Origin: JAQBQH01 sp035607415
Lineage (GTDB): Bacteria; Myxococcota_A; Polyangia; Palsa-1104
Assembly (NCBI GenBank): GCA_035607415.1
Contig: DATNAQ010000099.1
Location: 32,259 to 96,258 of the forward strand
Length of the DNA: 64,000 bases
Reading direction: 5' to 3'
A program made the position numbers and the translations under genes. Positions 1-11,600 of this stretch are shown one piece after another (the stretch's first letter is position 1; every line of letters starts with the position of its first letter). The notes beneath the pieces are model-generated. The model did no database searches, was not told where the DNA came from, and was given only the letters and a program-made list of their open reading frames with translations.

Positions 1-81
1 CCATTGTCGTGGCCGTCGCCGCGAATGTCCTGGGCTTCGCCGCGACAGGTCGCTGGCACGTGGCTGGCACGAACGCGGCGC

Positions 82-375
82 ATGTCGTCTACCATTCGCG
101 TCGCCGAGGTCGAGGAGCTGCCGCCGGGGAAAGGCCGCGTCGTGGAAGTCGGCGGCCGCCACTTCACCGTCTTCAATCGTGACGGGGCGTTCTACGCCAC
201 GACGTCGACGCACTTCGTCCGGCGCGCGCCCGACGCCGGCGACACGTCGACGACCTGCCCGCCGCACGGCATGGAGTTCGACGTGTGGATGGAAGACTCC
301 CCGGCGCGCCTGCGCGACGAGGAGCGCTGCCGCGTCGAGATCGACGACGACGTCGTCTGGCTGGTCCTCGACTAG
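82..375 (+). CDS. Degenerate Rieske-like small protein
   Basis: A 97-residue cytosolic protein with the layout of a small Rieske/NirD-type ferredoxin domain: a beta-rich N-terminal half, then the cluster-binding region. The second half-motif is intact (CPPHGMEFDVW, matching the family C-x2-H), but the first, normally C-x-H, reads S-T-H (tcg acg cac), so one iron-ligating cysteine is missing. It may therefore not hold a normal [2Fe-2S] cluster; loss of function or an altered cluster is inferred. I chose ATG 82 over an earlier in-frame start at 4 because the first 26 residues of the longer form are low-complexity Arg/Trp/Ser and lie outside the domain. Its stop is 26 bases before the methyltransferase gene on the same strand. 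Confidence 0.6.
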   Translation: MSSTIRVAEVEELPPGKGRVVEVGGRHFTVFNRDGAFYATTSTHFVRRAPDAGDTSTTCPPHGMEFDVWMEDSPARLRDEERCRVEIDDDVVWLVLD

Positions 376-388
376 GCGCGTTCTCGGC

Positions 389-394
389 TATTGT
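389..394 (+). promoter_or_regulatory. -10 box TATTGT just upstream of ATG 402
   Basis: TATTGT ends 7 bases before the ATG and there is no Shine-Dalgarno sequence, so transcription would begin at or next to the start codon (leaderless). No good -35 is visible. One of about ten such cases in the window. Confidence 0.4.
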
Positions 395-401
395 TCGCCG
401 C

Positions 402-1244
402 ATGGCAGTCAGCCGTACGGCGCAATTTGTCGCGCTCTATCGCGCGCTCGAGAGCGTCGGGCCGCGCGCGCGGCTGCACGATCCGTACGCCGAGCGCTTC
501 TTGTCGCCGTCGCTGGCGCGGGCGGTGCGCGTGGCCCGCTTCGCGCCGCTCGGCGCGCTGCTCACCGGCTACGCCGATCTGCGTGCGCCGGGCGCCCGCA
601 CCTCGGCGATCGCGCGCACGCTCTACATCGACGACGTCGTGCGCGGGGCGACGGCGGCGGGAGTGCGTCAGCTCGTCGTCCTCGGTGCCGGCTTCGACTG
701 CCGCGCGCATCGGCTGCCCGAGCTGCGCGACGCCGTCGTGTACGAGGTCGACCGCGCCGACACGCAGCGGCACAAGCGCGCCATGGTCGGCGACGATGCG
801 CGCAACGACGTCCGCTACGTCGCCGTCGACTTCTTGCGCGACGACGTCGCCACCGCGCTCGCCGCCGCCGGCTGGGACGCGGCGCGCCCGTCGCTGTTCA
901 TCTGGGAGGGCGTCACCAACTACCTGACCGAATCGGCGGTCCTCGACGTGCTCTCGTGGATCGGCCGCGCCGCGCCCGGCTCGCGCGTCGTCTTCACCTA
1001 CGTCCACGCCGGCGTGCTCGACGGCAGCGTCGCCTTCCTCGGCGGGCCGCGCATCCTCGCCAACGTGCGCAGCTTCGGCGAGCCGTGGACCTTCGGCCTA
1101 CGCCCCGACCAGATCGCGCCGTTCGTGACGCGCGCCGGCCTGACGCTCGTCGACGACTGCGGCGCCGACGAGTATCGCCGCCGCTGGCTCGGGCGCACCT
1201 CGCCCGGCTACGCGTTCTATCGGATTGCCGTCGCCGCTCGCTAG
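402..1244 (+). CDS. SAM-dependent methyltransferase, leucine carboxyl methyltransferase (LCM/TIGR00027) family
   Basis: A 280-residue protein of the bacterial LCM-like family, class I SAM methyltransferases related to eukaryotic PPM1/LCMT. The SAM-binding glycine loop is LGAGFDCR at residues 94-101. The acidic end of beta-2 is VYEVDRADTQRHK, matching the family E-x-D-x-P-x(2)-x-x-K pattern, and the family block WEGVTNYL follows. No signal peptide. Bacterial members are usually called S-methyltransferases of unknown substrate, and nothing here narrows the substrate. ATG 402 is the family-like start; the longer open frame from 285 adds only Arg-rich sequence. Its stop overlaps by 4 bases the stop of the convergent gene at 1241-1519. 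Confidence 0.85.
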   Translation: MAVSRTAQFVALYRALESVGPRARLHDPYAERFLSPSLARAVRVARFAPLGALLTGYADLRAPGARTSAIARTLYIDDVVRGATAAGVRQLVVLGAGFDCRAHRLPELRDAVVYEVDRADTQRHKRAMVGDDARNDVRYVAVDFLRDDVATALAAAGWDAARPSLFIWEGVTNYLTESAVLDVLSWIGRAAPGSRVVFTYVHAGVLDGSVAFLGGPRILANVRSFGEPWTFGLRPDQIAPFVTRAGLTLVDDCGADEYRRRWLGRTSPGYAFYRIAVAAR

Positions 1245-1519
1245 GAGAGCGCCGATTTCAGCTCGCGCGCGATGCGCTCCTGAATCTTGCCCTTCATCGG
1301 GATCAGCGCGAACGACAGATCCAGCAGCACCGCGACCTTGTCGTCGGCGACCTTGATGGTGCCGCTGACGCCCGTGCGCTTGAGCGTCGCTTCCCGATCG
1401 CTCGTCCAGCGCGCGTCGATTCCGTACTTGGCGGACAAGCGATCCGCCAGCTCCTGCAAGCGGCGCTTGACCTCGTCGAGGGGGAGGGCGTGCGCCTGCT
1501 CGATGTTCAGCTTGGCCAT
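1241..1519 (-). CDS. Polyhydroxyalkanoic acid system family protein (PHA_gran_rgn)
   Basis: A 92-residue protein with the features of the PHA_gran_rgn family: an N-terminal strand, H at residue 10 followed by an amphipathic helix, a central W-x(8)-L-K region, then GTIKV...VAVLLDLSFAL and a C-terminal basic helix (ERIARELKSAL). Family members occur near polyhydroxyalkanoate synthesis genes and bind or regulate storage granules, but the exact role is unsettled and no other PHA gene is in this window. It is divergent from selD, with 37 bases between the two start codons, and convergent with the methyltransferase. Confidence 0.75.
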   Translation of the reverse strand: MAKLNIEQAHALPLDEVKRRLQELADRLSAKYGIDARWTSDREATLKRTGVSGTIKVADDKVAVLLDLSFALIPMKGKIQERIARELKSALS

Positions 1520-1556
1520 TGACGCTCCATATCATGTGCTAGCTTACGCGGTCGAG

Positions 1557-2594
1557 ATGCGTCTCACGCAATTTGCCCTCAGCGGTGGTTGAGCGGCAAA
1601 GGTAGGTCCGGGCGACCTACGAGTGATCATGGAGCGGCTGCAGCCGCCCGCCAGCGGGGCGCTGCTGGTCGGAACGGAGACGTCCGACGACGCGGGCGTG
1701 TATCGACTGAACGATCGCGAGGCCCTGGTGGTGACGGCCGACTTCATCACGCCGCCGTCGGACGATCCGCGGCTCTACGGCCAGATCGCCGCCGCCAACT
1801 CGCTCAGCGACGTGTTCGCCATGGGCGGCCGCCCGCTGACGGCGCTGGCGCTGTGCATGTTTCCCAAGGCGCTCGAGCCCGACGTGGCGCGCGAGATCCT
1901 CGCCGGCGGACAGGACAAGGTCGTCGAGGCCGGCGCCGTCGTCGCCGGCGGTCACACCGTGCGCGGCGAGGAGCTGTTCTACGGCCTGTCGGTGACGGGC
2001 GTCGTCGATCCGCAGCAGATCACGCGCAACGTCGGCGCGCGGCCCGGCGACGCGCTCGTGCTCACCAAGCCGCTCGGCTCGGGCCTGGTGATCAACGGCC
2101 TGCGCAAGGGCGCCATCGACGAAGCCGGCGCGCGCCCGACGCTGGAGGTGCTGGCGCGCCTCAACCGCGCGGCGTGCGAGATCACCGTCGCGCTCTTGCC
2201 GCGCGTGCACGCGATGACCGACGTCACCGGCTTCGGCCTCGTCGGCCACGCGCTCGGCATGGCCGGCGGCGGCGCTGTTTCGCTGCACGTCGATCTCTCG
2301 TCGCTGCCGCTCTATTCGCCGGCGCGCGCCATGCACGCCGCCGGCGTGACCACCGGTTCCACCAAGCCCAACCGCGCGCACGGCGCCGCCCGCGTGCGCG
2401 GCACGCTCGATCCGTTCTGGGACGCGCTCGTGCACGATCCGCAGACCTCGGGTGGGCTCCTCATTGCCGTCGACGCCGGCGTTTCCGATGATCTCGTGAA
2501 TCGGCTGCGCGACGCCGGCGTCGAGCACGCCACCCGCATCGGCGAGGTGCGTGCGTCCGATCAACCGTTCCTCGAATTCGTGGGAGGTTCCTGA
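1557..2594 (+). CDS. selD: Selenide, water dikinase SelD, selenocysteine-containing
   Basis: SelD makes selenophosphate from selenide and ATP, the selenium donor for selenocysteine tRNA. The open frame from GTG 1623 lacks the catalytic N-terminus. Reading upstream in the same frame to ATG 1557 crosses one TGA (1590-1592) and gives the SelD start MRLTQFALSGG-U-AAKVGPGDL. The Sec replaces the catalytic Cys of ordinary SelD (E. coli Cys17) and the conserved Lys follows three residues later. Full length is then 345 residues, the usual SelD size. Further motifs: LLVGTETSDDAGVY, GGHTV, TDVTGFGLVGHALGM, QTSGGLL. A hairpin at 1602-1620 fits a bacterial SECIS. The final stop is also TGA. The start of the next gene overlaps it (TGATG). 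Sec-containing SelD is an established form; its presence implies selA, selB and tRNA-Sec elsewhere in the genome. Confidence 0.93.
1602..1620 (+). promoter_or_regulatory. bSECIS-like hairpin for Sec insertion in selD
   Basis: Nine bases after the TGA codon, GTAGGTC (1602-1608) pairs perfectly with GACCTAC (1614-1620) around the loop CGGGC, giving a 7-bp stem with guanines in the apical loop. Position, stem length and loop G fit the bacterial SECIS consensus recognised by SelB. It lies inside the coding sequence. Confidence 0.75.
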
Positions 2595-3000
2595 TGCCGC
2601 TGGTATTCCGAGAGCTGCACAAAGCGAAGTCGCCCGAGATGCTCAACGAAGAGTGGCTCCTGCTCGAGAACACCGGGCCGGGCGTAGTCACCGCGCAGAA
2701 GGTCGATCTCACCGTCGCGCGGCGCGCGAACGATCGACCGCATCCGCTCGGCACGCTCGATCCCGGGTTCATCCTGCATCCCAACGAGAAGATCCGCCTG
2801 GTGACCGGCACGCCGTCGAAGAAGGCGCAGGGCACGCCGCCCGAGGAGAAGGGCGACATCAAGAACTACCACCTGTTCTTGCGCGAGCCGGTGCTGAAGG
2901 CGCCGGGGCTGATCGTGCGCGTGAGCCAGAAGCAGCAGGAGCTGGCGAAGGCGACGTTCGCGCCGGCCAAGAAGTCGGGCATCGACGACGACGGAGGGGA

Positions 3001-3004
<4 letters not shown>
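2594..3004 (+). CDS. Small protein with lamin-tail-like (LTD) features, unknown function
   Basis: A 136-residue protein with no signal peptide. The stretch EEWLLLENTGPG near residue 20, followed by LGTLDPGFILHPNEKIRLVTG, resembles the strand pattern of lamin-tail (LTD) Ig-like domains, where E-W-(V/I)-x-L-x-N-x-G is the hallmark. The C-terminus is Lys/Gln-rich and ends in acidic residues. The ATG overlaps the selD stop (TGATG) and its own stop overlaps the GTG of the UvrA-like gene, so the three are almost certainly co-transcribed. The LTD assignment is by eye and tentative. Confidence 0.55.
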
Positions 3005-5808
<2,804 letters not shown>

Positions 5809-5911
5809 AACATTCGCCGCGGCTCCGCCCGTCGGAGATGCGCGGGAATGTAGGCGATCGCCGTTCATTATTTCACGCTATATTTTTCGTATTGATGACA
5901 ACACTTTAGCC

Positions 5912-5940
5912 TCGCCTTGCCACGGGGCGCGAGCTACAAT
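5912..5940 (+). promoter_or_regulatory. Probable promoter of the pilin operon
   Basis: The 140-bp gap before the pilin operon is distinctly AT-richer than its surroundings. TACAAT (5935-5940) is a near-consensus -10 box ending 8 bases before ATG 5949; the -35 at 17-bp spacing (TCGCCT) is poor, so an activator may be needed. No Shine-Dalgarno lies between the box and the ATG, consistent with a leaderless message. A second AT-rich stretch lies around 5866-5905. Confidence 0.4.
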
Positions 5941-5948
5941 CGAACCCA

Positions 5949-6554
5949 ATGCGCAGTGTGCTCGCGAGACACCGGCGACGCGCGCGGGGCTTCACGCTTC
6001 CCGAGCTCATGGCCGTCGTTGCGATCATCGGCGTCATGGGCGCGATCGCGATGGCCACGCTGAGCCGCTCCGGCGACGCGGAGAACGCCGGCGCCTATGC
6101 GCGCTCGATCGAGTTCGCGATGATGAACGCGCGCTCGCAGTCGATCAGCGACGGCTTCGTGCGCCGCCTCAAGTGCAACCTCGTCACCACGCGCGGCTCG
6201 TGCGCCGTCGAGAAGGCGAGCGTGTCGGGCACCAATCTGACCAACGCGAACTGGCCGCCGACGGCGGGCACGCAGGAGCAGATCATCTGGTCGGGCAGCC
6301 ACGCGACCTTGTGGAACGTGATCCCCTCGCTCGACTACAACGCCAACAACGCCGGCGCCCAGGCGACGACGACGAAGTATCTGTACTTCCGGCCCGACGC
6401 CACCATCTCGGACACGATGCCGCCGGCGGCGCCCACCTACACCACGGGCGTCACCTTCTACGTCAGCGACGTCAACGGCACCAACGTGAGCAACCAGTAC
6501 AAGATCTACGTGTACGGGCTCACCGGCATGCCGAGGCTGGTGAACAATTGGTGA
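5949..6554 (+). CDS. Minor pseudopilin, GspH/FimT family
   Basis: A 201-residue type IV pilus or type II secretion pseudopilin. A short basic leader ends at the prepilin peptidase site RGF|TLPELM, followed by the hydrophobic helix VVAIIGVMGAIAMATL that anchors the subunit and packs into the pilus core. The C-terminal domain is Thr/Asn/Ser-rich. First gene of a five-gene run in which this and the next three genes overlap by 1-4 bases. The Pro at +3 and Glu at +5 match FimT/GspH minor pilins, which prime assembly at the pilus tip. Likely functions with the PilV-, PilW-, PilX- and PilY1-like products downstream. Confidence 0.85.
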   Translation: MRSVLARHRRRARGFTLPELMAVVAIIGVMGAIAMATLSRSGDAENAGAYARSIEFAMMNARSQSISDGFVRRLKCNLVTTRGSCAVEKASVSGTNLTNANWPPTAGTQEQIIWSGSHATLWNVIPSLDYNANNAGAQATTTKYLYFRPDATISDTMPPAAPTYTTGVTFYVSDVNGTNVSNQYKIYVYGLTGMPRLVNNW

Positions 6555-7018
6555 GCGCGCGTCGCAAGCGCAGCCGCGGCTTCACGCTGATCGAGCTGCT
6601 CGTCGCCATGGCGCTGACGACGGTGGGCCTGGTCGGCCTCGTCGCGCTGCAGTCGATCGCCATCCGCGGCAACATGATGTCGCGCAACTTCGGCGAGGCG
6701 ATGGGCATCGCGCAGTCGCGCCTCGAGGAGGCCGAGCACACGCTCTACGCCAACCTGCCGGGCATGACCGAGGGCACTTGCGCCGCGACGTCGCCGCCGA
6801 CGACGCCGACCTGCAACGGCGCGGTGTTGACCACCCTCAGCCCCGATCCGGCGTCGACGACCGAGGCGATCTACTCGCGCTGCACGGTCGCGACCACCGA
6901 CCTCACGAACAACAAGACGACGATCCAGGTGACCGTGTGCTGGAACGACCTCGGCTACAACGGCGTCACCAACAAGACCGTTCACGCCATCACCCTTTAC
7001 ACCGTGAGGAGCCCGTGA
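6551..7018 (+). CDS. pilV: Minor pilin, PilV-like
   Basis: A 155-residue prepilin: basic leader, cleavage site RGF|TLIELL, hydrophobic segment VAMALTTVGLVGLVALQ and the phrase GEAMGIAQSRLEEAE typical of PilV-type proteins. The GTG start at 6551 overlaps the previous stop by 4 bases (GTGA) and places the leader immediately before the cleavage site; the longer open frame upstream is antisensical to the FimT gene. Contains four cysteines in the C-terminal domain. Predicted to join the minor-pilin complex capped by the PilY1-like protein. Confidence 0.85.
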   Translation: MSARRKRSRGFTLIELLVAMALTTVGLVGLVALQSIAIRGNMMSRNFGEAMGIAQSRLEEAEHTLYANLPGMTEGTCAATSPPTTPTCNGAVLTTLSPDPASTTEAIYSRCTVATTDLTNNKTTIQVTVCWNDLGYNGVTNKTVHAITLYTVRSP

Positions 7019-8019
7019 GGAGCCGCGGCTTCACGCTCATCGAGCTCATGGTGTCGATGGCGCTGTTCGGCCTCATCGCCGTCGGCGCCATGTCGCTGGT
7101 GATGTCGGGCGCGCGCATGCAGGCGCATTCGTCGCGCGTCGACCTGGCGCAGAATTCGCTGCGCACCGCGCTCGACCTCATCACCCGCGACGTGCTCGCC
7201 GCGGCGTCGGGCGCCAAGAACACCGGCATGATCACGATCCCGGGCGGCACGACGGTGAACGCGATCGACTTCACCGGCAACGCCGAGCCGAGCGCGCCCT
7301 ACGCCAACGGCACCGACAAGCTCGAGCTCTACAGCGTCGACGGCTCGACGATCGCGCAGCTCACCTCCGCGGTGGCCGGCAGCGCGACGACGCTGCCCAT
7401 CTCCTACGAGACCCTCGGCAGCCACGTCACCGTCGGCAGCTTCACCAAGACGACGTCGCCGTACAACTCGTGGGTGCAGGTGTTCGACTTCAACAGCGCC
7501 GCGGTCGCCCAGCTCACTGGCGTCTCGGGCACCACGCTCACCGTCAGCGCGATGCCGGCCGGCTTCGCCGCCAGCGCCTACGTCGCGCCGTCGCGCCACG
7601 TCATCTACTACGTCGCCGACAAGTACTTCCAGAGCGCGACCACGAGCGCCAACAGCTCGATGCTGATGATGGCCGTCAACGACACCGCGGCCAACGCGCT
7701 GCCGCTCGCCGAGGGCGTCGAAGATCTGCAGATCGCCTACGGCTTCGACAATGACGGCGACGGCGTCGTCACCGAGAAGGGCGCCACCGCCAACGACGAC
7801 GAATGGCTCTTCAACGTCAGCGGCGAAACCCAGGGCACCTGGCTGCCGACCAACCTGCGCAAGGTGCGCATCACCATCGTCGCCACCAGCACCAGCGTCG
7901 ACACGGGCGCCAAGATGCCGGCGCGCCCCGCCGAGGAAGATCACGCCGCCGGGACGAGCACGCTCGGCTTCGTGCGCCGCGTGCTGCGCACCGAAATTGC
8001 CGTGAGGAATCTCAACTGA
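7015..8019 (+). CDS. pilW: Minor pilin, PilW-like
   Basis: A 334-residue prepilin with leader and cleavage site RGF|TLIELM, then the helix MVSMALFGLIAVGAMSLVM and a long C-terminal domain. The segment QNSLRTALDLITRDVLAA is characteristic of PilW/GspJ-type minor pilins. GTG 7015 overlaps the previous stop by 4 bases. The body is Thr/Ser-rich with an acidic stretch near FDNDGDGVVTEKG that looks like a calcium-binding loop (D-x-D-x-D-G), which would be sensible in an extracellular pilus subunit; the binding is inferred. Part of the minor-pilin operon. Confidence 0.85.
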   Translation: MRSRGFTLIELMVSMALFGLIAVGAMSLVMSGARMQAHSSRVDLAQNSLRTALDLITRDVLAAASGAKNTGMITIPGGTTVNAIDFTGNAEPSAPYANGTDKLELYSVDGSTIAQLTSAVAGSATTLPISYETLGSHVTVGSFTKTTSPYNSWVQVFDFNSAAVAQLTGVSGTTLTVSAMPAGFAASAYVAPSRHVIYYVADKYFQSATTSANSSMLMMAVNDTAANALPLAEGVEDLQIAYGFDNDGDGVVTEKGATANDDEWLFNVSGETQGTWLPTNLRKVRITIVATSTSVDTGAKMPARPAEEDHAAGTSTLGFVRRVLRTEIAVRNLN

Positions 8020-8603
8020 TGAAAACGACGCGTCGCTTCGTTCGTCATAGCCCGGCGCATCGCCAGCGCGGCGGCATCACGCTGCTGCTCATCATGGTGC
8101 TCATCGTGCTCGCCGCGCTCGTCGGCGTGCTGGCGGTGCGCGGCGCGACCAGCGATCTGCAGATGGCGGGCTCGCAGCGCCTCTCGCGCACCGGCTTCTA
8201 TTGCGCCGAGGCCGCGCTCAACCAGGCGCGCTCGCTCGCCGCCATCCACGTCGGCGATTGGGGCACGATCCTCTCGACGGGCAACGCCGGCTCGAGCTCG
8301 TGGTATCCGACGTCGGCCGGCATCCCCGTCGACGTCGACGGCGACGATCCCAGCCTCGCCCATCCCGACGCCTACGTCGTCCTCACCGACAACCAGGACG
8401 GCGACAACGACGCCACGCACGATCAAGACCTCACGGTCATCCTGACCGCGACCTGTGTCTCGACGACGCTGGAGTCGACGAACGCCACGCGCTCGCTCTC
8501 GCAGATCATCACCTACGCGGGCTCGGGCGGCCACGACTACAAGTACCAGGCTGGGCACAGCTCGACTCACTCGGGAAACCAGAATGCCGATTACACGCAT
8601 TAA
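8019..8603 (+). CDS. pilX: PilX-like minor pilin assembly protein
   Basis: A 194-residue protein: basic N-terminus, then GGITLLLIMVLIVLAALVGV, a membrane helix with the degenerate leader (no canonical E+5) typical of PilX-type proteins, followed by FYCAEAALNQARS, the PilX hallmark F-x-A-E-A-A-L. The C-terminal part contains the acidic run VDVDGDDPSLAHPD and ends in a His/Ser-rich tail. The ATG overlaps the PilW stop (TGATG). It probably links the minor pilins to the PilY1-like tip adhesin encoded next. Confidence 0.8.
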   Translation: MKTTRRFVRHSPAHRQRGGITLLLIMVLIVLAALVGVLAVRGATSDLQMAGSQRLSRTGFYCAEAALNQARSLAAIHVGDWGTILSTGNAGSSSWYPTSAGIPVDVDGDDPSLAHPDAYVVLTDNQDGDNDATHDQDLTVILTATCVSTTLESTNATRSLSQIITYAGSGGHDYKYQAGHSSTHSGNQNADYTH

Positions 8604-8616
8604 GGAGCGTCCACGA

Positions 8617-11600
8617 ATGCGCACCTCTGCACTCCTGGGCATCGTCGCAGCCGGCAGCCTCGTCGCGTTCGCGCCACGCGCGCACGCCGCTGCCTACGAC
8701 TTCTCCGCCGGCTCCTGGATCATCCCGATGGACGCGTGCAATCAGCCGTCGCGCGCGTTCAACGGCTCGAGCTTCAACGGGTCGAACGAGACGTCGACGA
8801 TCTACGGCTCCGCGTCGAGCTGCCCGGAAGGATCGATCACCGGCAAGGACGGCGTGCTCAAAGCCTACGGCCTCATCTACCGGCTGCTGCAGAACAACGT
8901 GCCGGTCTATTACATCCTCGACACCACCAAGTCGGGCGTCGATCAGCCCGACCTCACCATCACCAGCACCACCGCCACGCCGGTCTCGCGCGTCACGCAC
9001 TCGGGCGGCACCTACTCGACCTACGGCAACACCAGCGAGTTCATGAACAGCACGCACCGCAGCATCGTTTATCGCGGCGCGCCGTTCATCATCTCCGCCG
9101 CCGACGTGCCGACGGCGCTCAACCTCATGAAGACCAACAGCGCGTTCACCGGCACCGACTCGCGCACCGGCCGCGGCTACTTCGACGACGTCTACATCCA
9201 CCAGGCCAAGGTCAACATCCTGCAGGCGCCGGTGCGCGCCATCCTCATGCAGACGCCGCCCAAGATCGCGCTCATGGACATCGGCGGCGCCGCCATCGGC
9301 GTTCTCCAGGGCTACTTGAAGGACGCCGGCCTCTACACGAGCACGGCGACGGCGCAGTACCCGAGCATCGGCGACGTGTTCACGCAGTTCAACGACGTCA
9401 CCGACTTCACCACGTCGAACGGTCTCACCACCGGCGGCTTCTCGATCTTGTGGGCGCCGCACTGGGAGGGCAACTACTCGATCACCACGACGCAGCGTGA
9501 CCAGGTCATCCAGAAGATCACCGCGTTCATCGACGCCGGCCACCCGTTCGTCGCCCAGTGCGCCGCCATCGCCACGATGGAAGGCGCCAACTCGCCGCTC
9601 TCCTACGGCGACGAGCCGGCGTCGACCTACGGCCACCTGATCACCTCGGCGACGGGAAGCCAGGTCGGCCTCAAGACCGATCAGCTGAGCCAGCCGTCCT
9701 TCCCGTCCGGCACCGACGCCATCCAGGTCAACCCGTCGACGACGGTGCAAGCGTACATCGATCCGCTCACGCAGACCGGCGACTTCGCGCTCAGCATCGA
9801 CACGCTCAGCTGGACCTTCGATTTTACGCCCAACACCGGCTACTCGTACAAGTCGTACGTCTCGTCGTACGTGCAGTCGAAGACCAACAAGCTGCAGATC
9901 GAGACCGTCGCGCACAAGGACGGCGACCCGTCGAAGGGCCTCGTCATCTACCTCGGCGGCCACAGCTACGGCAGCCAGAGCTCGACCTGCTCCGGCTCGT
10001 GCACGACGTCGAACCAGTACAACAACGTCGGGCTCGAGCGGCTCATCTTGAACTCGCTCATCTTCCTCGGCCAGGTGCCGACCTCGAGCGAGCAGACGCG
10101 CTCGGCGCCGCTCGTGTTCGTCAACACCTCGAAGACGCCGAACGTGCAGACCGAGTACATCGGCACCTACGTGCAGCAGAGCTCGCCGTCGTCGTCGTAT
10201 CCGCCGTGGACCGGCCACTTCCGCGAGTTCTCGTCGACGGCGCTGGTCGGCTCCAACGTCACCAGCTTCAACACGCTCGTCGACAACTGGGACGCGTACG
10301 ATCACGTCAAGATCCAGGACAGCGCCGACAGCGGCAGCAACACGTCGGGCTCGGGTCGCCGCATCTACACCGCGGTGCCCGTGACCGGCAAGATGACGCA
10401 GATCGCGTTCCAGGGCTCGAACCTGACGAAGATCCAGACCGTGGTCTCGACGGCGACCACCTCGCTCATCAATCAGATCCGCCAGGGCGTGCTCGGCGGC
10501 GTCGACCACTCGATCCCCGCCATCGCCGACGTCTCCGACGTGGCCGGCGATACCGCGCACCGTCCGATCGTCGCCTACTTCGGCGCGCTCGACGGCATGA
10601 TCCACGCCATCCTCATCGACAACAACGGCACCTCGACCGGCTACAACCCGGGCGACGAGCTGTGGGCGTTCATCCCCAACAGCCAGCTGCTCAAGACGTT
10701 CCAGATGACCGGCGGCGTCGACGGCTCGCCGTCGATCGGCGACGCGTACATCGACACCAGCGGCACCGGCCAGCAGGCCAAATGGCACACGCTGCTCGCC
10801 ATCCCCGACGGCGGCTACGCGGGCGGCACGCTCGACGTCGTCGACATCACCGATCCGATCAACCCGCAGTATCTGTGGACCGCGAGCGATACGTTCACCT
10901 CGGGCGGCAAGACCTACGTGCTCGGCCGCGGCCAGGGCGCGGCCATCTCGCCGATCATCACGTCGTCGGGCGTGAAGTTCGGCTACTACTTCGTCACCGA
11001 CAACACCAACGGCACCTGGGGCAACGGCTACAACATGTATGCCCTCAACGCGCAGGACGGCACCGTCATCTGGCGCGTCAACAAGACCTACGCCAACGAC
11101 ACCACGCACAACGACGTCCCCGGCGTCGCCGCGATCATCGACAGCGCCGGCGACAGCGGCCCCGTCGACCAGGTCTACTTCGGCGACATCGAAGGCAAGG
11201 TCTGGCAGGTCACCGCCAAGGACGGCTCGGCCGCGACCAACATCTTCGACGCCGCCGGCAAGTACGCGTCGGCCACGTCGCAGAACTATCCGATCGAGAG
11301 CGGCGTGGTCCTCTACGTCGACACGGCGCAGAAGCTCAAGCTGATCGGCGTCACCAGCGGCGCCGACTGGGTGCCGTCGACGACGCTGTCGCAGGTCTTC
11401 CAGCTCGAGCTCGCCAACGGGCTCAAGTCGCCGCCGGGCACCGACACGGTGACGACGCTGGCCACGCTCTCCTCGGGCGAGCGCGTCTACGCGGTGCCGA
11501 CGATCTCGGGCAACAACGTCTACTTCATCACGTCGATCGGAAGCCTGCAGTCGTCGATCGGCACCAGCTTCAGCGCGACCGGCAACCTCATGCGCGTGAA

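Noticed and set aside
54..68. Sigma-54-like box TGGCACG-N4-TGGC before the Rieske-like gene
   Set aside because: The -12 half is TGGC rather than TTGC, and overlapping TGGC repeats make a chance match likely.
1623..2594. GTG 1623 as the selD start
   Set aside because: It would remove the catalytic residue and the conserved Lys; the upstream frame through TGA matches the family exactly.
8509..11109. 866-residue open frame on the minus strand opposite the PilY1-like gene
   Set aside because: Composition is Arg/Val/Asp-rich shadow sequence with no domain; the plus-strand protein has clear motifs.
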